Positions 1 through 5,504 of a DNA stretch of 6,966 nucleotides are shown here, piece after piece. Below the pieces are notes generated by a model, which searched no databases, was not told the DNA's origin, and worked only from the letters and a program-made list of their open reading frames with translations. Within the stretch, counting starts at the first letter, position 1, and each line of letters begins with the position of its first letter. Source of the DNA: Schlesneria sp. (GTDB lineage Bacteria > Planctomycetota > Planctomycetia > Planctomycetales > Planctomycetaceae); NCBI GenBank assembly GCA_025353525.1, contig JANXOO010000200.1, positions 1 through 6,966 of the forward strand, given 5' to 3'. The translations under genes and the position numbers were made by a program.

Positions 1-137
1 CAGGCTTCCCGGAGCGCGGTAGATCGATCGTGCCTGGGTGTTCAAAACACCGTCACAGAGCAAGATCGCCGCACCTCCGTTGGTTCCAACCCGAACAGCC
101 GCCCACTCCAACACAAAGCCCACGAATTAACGAGTGC

Positions 138-281
138 ACCACAGAGAAGACAAGATAGAAAAAAGGACTCCTCAAAAAATTCCATGCATGAACGAAGAAA
201 TGAGAAACCCCGGTCAGTCTCGCGGAGCGCCCTCGCAACGCGTCTCTTCTCCTTCCTTCTCTGTGCCTCTGCGTCTGTGGT
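138..281. repeat. Imperfect palindromic repeat element (possible non-autonomous mobile or REP-like element)
   Basis: The ends are perfect 8-bp inverted repeats: ACCACAGA at 138-145 and TCTGTGGT at 274-281. A second inverted match of ten bases, CACAGAGAAG at 140-149 and its complement at 256-265, shows that the arms are related with an insertion or register shift on the right. The right arm reads ctgtgcctctgcgtctgtgg, a low-complexity string that recurs in intergenic palindromes of many environmental bacteria. There is no transposase or credible ORF inside. The 144-bp size fits a MITE- or REP-like element. Copy number in this genome cannot be judged from one window. Confidence 0.55.
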
Positions 282-375
282 AAAAAATCGTCGCATTTCT
301 CTGCAGCATATCGCCGAGCGATTCGGTCAGTGTCAGCCAAAATGGTTCCGATAGTCATTGATGCGCCGGTCCTGT

Positions 376-420
376 CGTGAGTGCCACTGGCCGTTGGCCC
401 GCTGGCATTCACGTTTTTTT
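376..420 (+). terminator. Strong intrinsic terminator on the plus strand
   Basis: Plus-strand hairpin with an 11-bp outer stem (376-386 with 403-413, including one G-U pair), a 2x3 internal loop and a 4-bp GGCC/GGCC inner stem (389-392 with 396-399) closed by a GTT loop. It is followed at once by seven Ts (414-420). This is the textbook shape for Rho-independent termination of transcription running left to right. In minus-strand RNA the hairpin also forms just downstream of the glycosyltransferase stop, but the flank after it (GACAGG) has no U-tract, so it would be weak for that gene. No plus-strand gene is visible upstream in the window. Confidence 0.8.
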
Positions 421-429
421 CATTCTGAT

Positions 430-1479
430 TCAGCCCTTCTCTGCGAACAGTTGTTTCAGGGCCGCTTCGTAAATCGGATAGTTGGCGTCGATCGAGAAAC
501 GTTCGAGTACCGTTTTGCGACCGGCGCTGCCGATCGATCGGCGCAATGGTTCGTTGATCACTAATTGCCGAAGAAGTAATTCCCAGTCCGCTTCAGTATT
601 GGCTACGAATCCGTTTATTTCGTGGGCGACAATTGACGTGTTCACTCCCACCGGCGACGCAACGGATGCGATTCCCGTCGCCATGTACTGAATCAGTTTG
701 AAACCGCATTTGTATTTGTCCCACTCACTATCGCCGAAGAGTGGCATCAGGCCGATGTCGAGTTCATGAAGTTGTTCAGCTTCACGCGGACCGTCCCAGG
801 CAACGAACCGAACAGCAACGCCAGCCAGATCGACATCTTTCAACGGCCCCTCGTCCGACGAAATTACAACGAGTTCAAAGGGCAAATCGGTCGCGAGTCG
901 ACGGAGTGCGGGAGCGACCACTTGCAAGTATCGAATGTTGCCGGGAACGCCCGTCCATCCGATGCGCACGGGCTTTGCATTCAATGGCGAGTGGTCTTTT
1001 TCAGTGAAACGAGCTGAATCGACACACGTGGGAATGATGACCGTGTGCGGGTTTCTTGCGGCAGCCCACTCCTGAATGAAGGTGTTTCCGCAAACGATCA
1101 AGTCCGCCATCCGCGCCAGTCGCTCGAATTTCTCCGGATATCGCAGGAAAACGGCGTCATCCAGGTCGAGCACGAGTTTTGAACAGGTCTTGCGGAAACG
1201 CTCTTCACAGATTGTTGTCGGATCGTCGAAGACTTCGCGATCGATGATGGTCACATTATCCCGTCGACAGCGCGACCATATCCATTGCACATACCGTACA
1301 AAGCGTTTCAGCTTTTGGCTTGGCCGAAACCCCAGTCGCGGAAAGAACTCGTACTTCTCGGGAAAACTGTGGGCGACGTGGCATCGGTGGCCGGACGCCT
1401 GAAAGTGTTGCACGTACGGGAGCATTCGAAATCGGGAAGATGGCACTCGTTTGCCAGAGGAAAGCATCAAAATTCTCAC
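430..1479 (-). CDS. GT-B fold glycosyltransferase (GT4-like)
   Basis: Cytoplasmic or membrane-associated sugar transferase, probably in surface polysaccharide assembly; donor and acceptor cannot be read from the sequence. The 349 residues show a GT-B layout. The N-terminal domain starts MRILMLSSGKRVPSSRFR, with the PSSRFR stretch typical of this group, and continues through LDLDDAVFL at 104-112. The linker IIPTCVDSARF at 148-158 precedes the C-terminal donor-binding domain with IGWTGVPGNIRYL (173-185). The conserved LDIGLMPLFGDSEWDKYKCGFK at 240-261 then leads into LIQYMATGIASVASPVGVN. The start is a GTG at 1479 with AAAGGGA about 10 nt upstream; an ATG at 1467 would remove the first beta-strand and is unlikely. 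It follows the exporter ATPase by 112 nt on the same strand, supporting a shared glycan role. I see no T-tract terminator on its own strand after the stop. Confidence 0.88.
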   Translation of the reverse strand: MRILMLSSGKRVPSSRFRMLPYVQHFQASGHRCHVAHSFPEKYEFFPRLGFRPSQKLKRFVRYVQWIWSRCRRDNVTIIDREVFDDPTTICEERFRKTCSKLVLDLDDAVFLRYPEKFERLARMADLIVCGNTFIQEWAAARNPHTVIIPTCVDSARFTEKDHSPLNAKPVRIGWTGVPGNIRYLQVVAPALRRLATDLPFELVVISSDEGPLKDVDLAGVAVRFVAWDGPREAEQLHELDIGLMPLFGDSEWDKYKCGFKLIQYMATGIASVASPVGVNTSIVAHEINGFVANTEADWELLLRQLVINEPLRRSIGSAGRKTVLERFSIDANYPIYEAALKQLFAEKG

Positions 1480-1514
1480 GCGAGAAATTCCCTTTCAACC
1501 CGAATATCATCGCG

Positions 1515-1549
1515 ATCATTCAAACGGATTCTGCTTTGACTGTGTTCCG
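1515..1549. repeat. Direct repeat copy 2: duplicated gene tail in the intergenic spacer
   Basis: Downstream copy of the ABC ATPase gene end. In the frame of that gene it reads NTVKAESV followed by a second TGA at 1520-1522. The frame between the two stops is open for 23 codons. The sequences between and beyond the 35-bp repeats do not match well, so this is a short partial duplication, not a full 72-bp tandem unit. It lies about 35 nt upstream of the glycosyltransferase start. Confidence 0.9.
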
Positions 1550-1586
1550 GGGGCGGCGGAGATATGCTGAAGCATAACCTACGAAA

Positions 1587-1621
1587 ATCGTTCAAGCGGA
1601 TTCTGCTTTGACGGTGTTCCA
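1587..1621. repeat. Direct repeat copy 1: 3' end of the ABC ATPase gene
   Basis: This 35-bp stretch encodes, on the minus strand, the last residues (NTVKAESA), the TGA stop and a few bases beyond. It matches 32 of 35 positions with the copy at 1515-1549, at an offset of 72 bp. Because 72 is a multiple of three, both copies are in the same reading frame. Confidence 0.9.
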
Positions 1622-2911
1622 GGGCAAGCGGGGCCGAATGACCGGTCCGGCCCAACTGCCAAAATAAACTTCGCGCATTGCTCCGGTATCGTGAACATCG
1701 AACGTCAATACGGACTCTTCGGTGACGACGATCCTCGAAGGAACCTGTCCCAGAAAGGCCGAGATCACATAACGTCCTTCGTTTAAAAAATTGCCGGGAA
1801 TTCGACAGGTCGAGTGATACAACCCGACAGGCTGGGGAACGCCATACCACGGATCGTCAGTCAGACTGACCGATTTGATCGTGTTTGACGCCAGAATAAA
1901 TGTTCCGTTTGCGTCTTTCAGCCAGAGTGCGGCAAAGTGTTGCTCGTCCGGCACGAGGCTCCAGTAACTGATTTGAATCGAGACTTCCCTTGAAATGTCG
2001 ATATCTGCTGTCGGGCCGTCGAGACCTTCCTGAAAGACTCGCACCGCGTGCATTCGTACCAGATCCGTGCCGGGAGCAGCCTCTGGTGTCTCCCACACGA
2101 CTTCACCGGATGCTGATCTGACTTCTGACAGATACTTTCGCACCACGTCGGCGGGTGGGCCCATCGCTGCGATCTTACCGCCATCCAGCAGAATGGCCCG
2201 CTGGCACAAATTGGTGATGACCGGCAGGCTGTGCGACACAATCAGAACAGTTTTTCCTTGGCGACTGGATGCACCCATTTTCCCCATGCACTTCTGCTGG
2301 AATGCACCGTCTCCGACGGCGAGAACTTCGTCGACAATCAGAATTTCGGGTTCGAGATGAGCCGCCACCGCGAAAGCCAGCCGCACGTACATTCCGCTCG
2401 AATAGTATTTGACAGCGGTGTCGAGAAAACGTTCGACCTCAGAGAATTCAACGATTTCATCGAACTTCTTCAGAATCTCGCGGCGGGTCATTCCCAGCAC
2501 CGCTCCGTTCAGAAAGATATTCTCACGGCCTGTCAGTTCCGGGTGGAAGCCGGTCCCGACTTCCAGCAGACTGCCGACACGACCGCGAATTTCGATCCGG
2601 CCCCGGGTCGGTCGCATAATTCGAGCGAGAAGTTTCAGCAGCGTACTTTTCCCGGCTCCGTTCCGCCCGATGATTCCGAAAACTTCGCCTTTTTTGACAT
2701 CAAACGAGATCTCGTCCAATGCCATGAAACTGCCCACCGACATCGGCGTTTCCGCTTCGCCCGATTTCAGCAACCGCTTCGGCAAACGAGTGATGTTTCT
2801 GGCCATGTTTTCCAGGAACTCGGAGAAGCGGTGATAGGTCAGCCGTTGCCCGAGCCGAAACGATTTGGACAAGCCTTCGACGTGTATCGCAAGGTCACTC
2901 AAAAAAAACAT
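1592..2911 (-). CDS. ABC exporter ATP-binding subunit, Wzt/TagH type, with C-terminal Wzt-like domain
   Basis: Cytoplasmic ATPase of an ABC-2 type exporter that moves lipid-linked polysaccharide (O-antigen, capsule or teichoic-acid-like polymers) across the inner membrane. Of 439 residues, about 6-262 form the nucleotide-binding domain. Walker A is GRNGAGKST at 82-90, the Wzt-typical stretch EVGTGFHPELTGREN is at 117-131, and the signature region YYSSGMYVRLAF is at 169-180 (SSGM in place of the usual LSGGQ). Walker B with catalytic Glu is LIVDE at 191-195, and the switch is His227. Residues about 270-425 form a beta-rich domain like Wzt_C, which in characterised members recognises the glycan end. 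The ATG at 2911 has no spaced ribosome-binding site. A TTG at 2902 has AGGA eight nucleotides upstream and yields the common family start (M)SDLAI, so it may be the real start. No permease gene (Wzm) is in view. The final nine codons plus stop recur 72 bp downstream. Confidence 0.93.
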   Translation of the reverse strand: MFFLSDLAIHVEGLSKSFRLGQRLTYHRFSEFLENMARNITRLPKRLLKSGEAETPMSVGSFMALDEISFDVKKGEVFGIIGRNGAGKSTLLKLLARIMRPTRGRIEIRGRVGSLLEVGTGFHPELTGRENIFLNGAVLGMTRREILKKFDEIVEFSEVERFLDTAVKYYSSGMYVRLAFAVAAHLEPEILIVDEVLAVGDGAFQQKCMGKMGASSRQGKTVLIVSHSLPVITNLCQRAILLDGGKIAAMGPPADVVRKYLSEVRSASGEVVWETPEAAPGTDLVRMHAVRVFQEGLDGPTADIDISREVSIQISYWSLVPDEQHFAALWLKDANGTFILASNTIKSVSLTDDPWYGVPQPVGLYHSTCRIPGNFLNEGRYVISAFLGQVPSRIVVTEESVLTFDVHDTGAMREVYFGSWAGPVIRPRLPWNTVKAESA

Positions 2912-2914
2912 CCT
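2911..2914 (-). promoter_or_regulatory. Ribosome-binding site pointing to a TTG start for the ABC ATPase
   Basis: Minus-strand AGGA overlaps the A of the ATG at 2911 and so cannot serve that codon. It lies eight nucleotides before the in-frame TTG at 2900-2902. The spacer and start sit in a run of eight Ts. Use of the TTG would shorten the protein by three residues. Confidence 0.45.
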
Positions 2915-2970
2915 GTTTCACTAAAGGCCGGAATCAAACGAAGTAATCCATCGGAAGAAAAGGGATCACC

Positions 2971-3456
2971 TCAATTGGGGCCGTGGCTGGCATCCAACGG
3001 GGGTGGTGTCATCATCGTGGCTGACGGTAATACCATATCTGTCTTCCAGAAGTTTGACAGTTTTTGGACAATTTCGATGAATTTCGCCAGATCAAGCGGC
3101 TTGGTCAAAAATGCTTCGACAGACAGTTCGCCAAGCTGTGCCTGCTCGCCCTCACCCGTCATCACCACAACGGGCAACGATTTCAGTTCCGGGTCGCAAC
3201 GGACATTCGCGAGCAATTCTCGACCGTCCATTCCTGGTAATTTGATGTCGAGCAGCAGCAAATCCGGGCGCGGTGCAACTGCATACTTTCCTTCACGGCG
3301 CAGGAACCGCATTGCTTCGCCGCCATCGTTCAACCAGGTCAACCGATGTTGTATGTGCCCCTGCTGCAACGCACCAATCGCGATCCGGGCAAATACCAGA
3401 CTGTCTTCGACCAACAGAATCTCCATCGGTCGGCCAACCGTCTCATGCTGCATCAT
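2971..3456 (-). CDS. Single-domain response regulator (CheY-like receiver, Rcp1-type)
   Basis: A stand-alone phosphoacceptor receiver with no output domain, so it probably signals by protein-protein contact or in a phosphorelay. From the start chosen here (161 residues) the receiver runs from about 11 to 135. The acidic pocket is E17/D18 in LLVEDS, the phosphorylation site D70 in LLLLDIKLPGMDG, the switch Thr100 in VVMTG and Lys119 in LTKP. The insertion-rich middle (DGGEAMRFLRREG...APRPDL) and the FW-containing end resemble the Rcp1 class that partners phytochrome-type and other hybrid kinases. A short proline-containing tail of about 25 residues follows. A GTG at 3477 would add seven residues. 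The ATG at 3456 (or the adjacent one at 3453) is preferred because GAGG at 3463-3466 sits 6-9 nt upstream. The gene starts inside the 3' end of the transporter gene. No histidine kinase is in the window. Confidence 0.9.
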   Translation of the reverse strand: MMQHETVGRPMEILLVEDSLVFARIAIGALQQGHIQHRLTWLNDGGEAMRFLRREGKYAVAPRPDLLLLDIKLPGMDGRELLANVRCDPELKSLPVVVMTGEGEQAQLGELSVEAFLTKPLDLAKFIEIVQKLSNFWKTDMVLPSATMMTPPPLDASHGPN

Positions 3457-4726
3457 GAGCCCCCTCTTTTCTGCCACCGGAATAATTCGCAGGCCAGAAC
3501 AAAATCAGGACGAAGAACGCGCCCATCGGAAGTCCGCACGTCAACGCCATACCGAGATCATAGGATTTTGTCCGGTCGATCCAACGTCCAAACAACGGGT
3601 GCAGCGGTGATGATGTCACCCACGCAATCGACCCCAGCAATCCGATGACCTTCCCTTGATGCCGCGTTGAAAGTTCCTGACTGAACGTAAGATAGCAAGG
3701 AAACAATCCGAGAGAACCAAAGGCCACCATCAAGAGCACCAGGACCAAACCCGGCCCGGCAGGCAGCCATGGTATCAATCCTCCGGCGGCGACGAGTGCC
3801 GCACAAATTCCAAATGCGATGCAACGCGAGCCATGCACGCTGATTCCGAAACGATTCAATAGCCGTGTCAGCAGCCCCGACGACAGACATCCGATGTCTG
3901 TTGCCGTATTGTACCAAAACATGAATGCGAGCATCGATTTCTCGTCGTAGCCACGGCCTGACTGCAGAAATTTTGGCATCCAGACTCGAAACAAATGCCA
4001 ACACGCATTGATCGCGACGACGATTGCCATCAGAACCAAAAACTTGCGATTGAAGATGGCAGAGGCAAACGTGTCTCCATCGTCTGCGTTTCCACTGGCA
4101 AGACCGTCAGTCGCAGAACCGTATGGCGAAGCCGGGGCCAGATCGTCTGACCGCGTCGAAAAAATCCATACCACAGCCCATACCGATCCGACTGCCGCGA
4201 TGACCTGAAAGGCGGGACGCCAACTGCCGGGTGCGTCAGTCAACATTCGCAGCATGATCAACGGCGTGACGATCGCACCGATTGCCGTGCCACTTTGCAG
4301 AACACTGTTTCCCAACGCCCGACTTTCCGGAGGCAACAAGCGATGCGTCGTTTTGAGCGCGCACGGCCAGTGCCCTGCTTCGAACAGTCCAAGAAACAGG
4401 CGGCAAAACATCAGTCCTGTATAAGTTTCGACAAATCCGGTTAAAAAACCCATCAGCGACCATAGCAACAACACGATTGGATAGAGCCACCGGACATTCG
4501 TGCGGTCGGCGATGGTTCCGAACACGATGGCACCCGTGGCAAATGCCAGTCCGAACGCCGTTTCAAGATACCCGTACTGTTCGTCCGACAAATCGAATTC
4601 GTTCGTAATTCGTTTCGAGACATTGGCCAGCGTCTGACGATCCATGTAATTGATTGTACTGGCGCACAACAGCAATCCGCAGACCCACCAGGTCCAAAAC
4701 GTCTTTCTGGCCGACTCGATTGTCAT
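3443..4726 (-). CDS. MFS transporter, anion:cation symporter (ACS)-like, substrate unknown
   Basis: Inner-membrane secondary transporter of 427 residues with about twelve hydrophobic segments (roughly 12-25, 49-72, 83-100, 104-125, 141-160, 172-190, 228-247, 264-286, 301-318, 325-345, 359-375, 390-411). A hydrophilic central loop lies at 191-227. INYMDRQTL at 25-33 is the N-terminal signature seen in ACS-family members (hexuronate, glucarate and related organic-anion symporters). GTIADRTNVR at 70-79 is the MFS loop 2-3 motif. A sugar-acid-type substrate is therefore plausible but not shown. The ATG at 4726 is supported by a GAGGA ribosome-binding site at 4736-4740, nine nucleotides away. The last codons overlap the start of the response regulator gene, suggesting translational coupling. 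A promoter is expected in the 150-nt spacer upstream, but I see no convincing -35/-10 pair. Confidence 0.88.
   Translation of the reverse strand: MTIESARKTFWTWWVCGLLLCASTINYMDRQTLANVSKRITNEFDLSDEQYGYLETAFGLAFATGAIVFGTIADRTNVRWLYPIVLLLWSLMGFLTGFVETYTGLMFCRLFLGLFEAGHWPCALKTTHRLLPPESRALGNSVLQSGTAIGAIVTPLIMLRMLTDAPGSWRPAFQVIAAVGSVWAVVWIFSTRSDDLAPASPYGSATDGLASGNADDGDTFASAIFNRKFLVLMAIVVAINACWHLFRVWMPKFLQSGRGYDEKSMLAFMFWYNTATDIGCLSSGLLTRLLNRFGISVHGSRCIAFGICAALVAAGGLIPWLPAGPGLVLVLLMVAFGSLGLFPCYLTFSQELSTRHQGKVIGLLGSIAWVTSSPLHPLFGRWIDRTKSYDLGMALTCGLPMGAFFVLILFWPANYSGGRKEGAHDAA
3463..3466 (-). promoter_or_regulatory. Ribosome-binding site deciding the response regulator start
   Basis: Minus-strand GAGG within AAAAGAGGGGG lies 6 nt before the ATG at 3456 and 9 nt before the ATG at 3453. 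It falls inside the region between the alternative GTG (3477) and these ATGs, so it favours the shorter protein. It is also inside the last coding region of the transporter gene, the arrangement expected for coupled translation. Confidence 0.6.
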
Positions 4727-4801
4727 ACTGAAGTGTCCTCGATCAAGCCGGCGGGGAAGTTGTTCTGCAAATCATTACAGAAAGAACATTTGTCGGAATG
4801 A

Positions 4802-4859
4802 TGCTTCTGCGGGCGTCAATCGAGGGAACCCGCGGAAGCACCCTGTTCCGGTTGAACAG
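4802..4859 (-). terminator. Two hairpins downstream of hisH, possible U-poor transcription stop
   Basis: Reading on the minus strand after the hisH stop, a 6-bp perfect hairpin (arms 4854-4859 and 4843-4848, 5-nt loop) comes about 18 nt downstream. It is followed directly by a larger one with 12-bp arms at 4829-4840 and 4802-4813 and a 15-nt loop. The larger stem has a single C/A mismatch in minus-strand RNA; in plus-strand RNA the same position is a G-U wobble, so the stem would be continuous. Neither strand shows a T-tract after the stems, so this is not a canonical intrinsic terminator. It may slow or stop transcription between hisH and the transporter gene, or stabilise a 3' end. The inverted repeats are certain; the function is inferred. 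Confidence 0.4.
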
Positions 4860-4876
4860 TTTCAGGTGTCATCCGG

Positions 4877-5482
4877 TTACCTGGTCGCGAAATTCTCCAG
4901 AAGTTTCAGTCCGACTTTTTGGCTTTTTTCAGGGTGGAACTGAGTCGCAAACAGGTTCCCTCGTTCCACCATTGATACGAAGGGGATTCCGTAATCTGTC
5001 CTTGCCGCGATGACGGATTCGTCACGCGGTCGCACGAAATAGCTGTGGACGAAATAGACCGAGGCATCATCAGGAATGTTCTGCAACAACGAGCACGTCG
5101 CCGCTCGGTCGAGAGTGTTCCATCCCATGTGCGGAACCTTCATGTTTGGAATCACCGGAAACCGGACGACATCACCCGACAGGACTCCGAGTCCCTTCCA
5201 TTCGCCGTCTTCATGGCTGACATCGAACAGAAGTTGCAGGCCAAGGCAGATTCCCAGAAACGGTTTGTCGCGCCGGATGTAATCGCGAATTGATTCGACC
5301 AGTTGCAATCGTTCAAGTTCGTGAATCGCGTCCCTGAACGCACCGACGCCGGGCAGAACCAGTTTGTCCGCGCACGCAATCTGTTCGGGAGTTGTCACGA
5401 TTTCAGCAGCCACGCCGAGTTTCTCGAACGCCTTCTGAACACTCCGCAAATTTCCCATTCCGTAATCGACGATTCTGATCAT
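4877..5482 (-). CDS. hisH: Imidazole glycerol phosphate synthase, glutamine amidotransferase subunit HisH
   Basis: Class I glutaminase that hydrolyses glutamine and passes ammonia to HisF, which makes imidazole glycerol phosphate and AICAR in histidine biosynthesis; cytoplasmic heterodimer. At 201 residues it is full length. The start [12 protein letters not shown] is typical of HisH. Visible motifs are PGVGAF at 44-49 and the nucleophile elbow GICLGLQ with Cys79. The HisH-type VPHMGWN lies at 116-122 and the catalytic pair His183/Glu185 in QFHPEKSQ. The ATG at 5482 has only a weak upstream purine stretch (ACGAGACC), and the stop of pepA lies 22 nt upstream, so translation may partly depend on the preceding gene. 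No hisF, hisA or hisB is in the window, so the partner must be encoded elsewhere. A dedicated HisH2-type role in amidino-sugar synthesis for surface glycans is a less likely alternative, raised only by the glycan genes about 2 kb downstream. Confidence 0.95.
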   Translation of the reverse strand: MIRIVDYGMGNLRSVQKAFEKLGVAAEIVTTPEQIACADKLVLPGVGAFRDAIHELERLQLVESIRDYIRRDKPFLGICLGLQLLFDVSHEDGEWKGLGVLSGDVVRFPVIPNMKVPHMGWNTLDRAATCSLLQNIPDDASVYFVHSYFVRPRDESVIAARTDYGIPFVSMVERGNLFATQFHPEKSQKVGLKLLENFATR

Positions 5483-5504
5483 GGTCTCGTGTTATCGCCT
5501 GTTG

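Larger units (their letters stand above)
1..429. other. Gene-free left flank
   Basis: No open frame here looks like a real protein. The longer minus-strand frames are arginine-rich translations of the palindromic repeat. The stretch holds a small hairpin (arms 37-42 and 46-51, GGTGTT/AACACC, 3-nt loop), the palindromic element and the plus-strand terminator. No promoter could be called with confidence. Confidence 0.6.

Noticed and set aside
42..412. Two overlapping minus-strand open frames (84 and 119 codons) in the left flank
   Set aside because: Much of their sequence is the palindromic repeat (for example TTDAEAQRRKE from the right arm), they overlap each other, and they have no family resemblance.
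358..564. A 68-codon plus-strand open frame over the terminator
   Set aside because: It runs through the terminator hairpin and T-tract and then into the antisense of the glycosyltransferase; not a credible gene.
1563..1576. Small hairpin TATGC-TGAA-GCATA between the two duplicated gene tails
   Set aside because: A 5-bp AT-containing stem with a tetraloop and no T-tract is too weak to call a terminator.
3457..3477. GTG at 3477 as the response regulator start
   Set aside because: It would put the good GAGG ribosome-binding site inside the coding region and add seven residues not typical of the family; ATG 3456/3453 fits better, though GTG is not excluded.
2231..3610. A 459-codon plus-strand open frame across the ATPase and response regulator genes
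   Set aside because: It is antisense to two genes with complete catalytic motifs, runs across their spacer, is low in hydrophobic order and matches no family I recognise; it is a chance open frame in moderately GC-rich DNA.
4727..4801. Possible promoter for the transporter gene on the minus strand
   Set aside because: A TAATGA-like -10 can be found but no well-spaced -35; the match is no better than chance.
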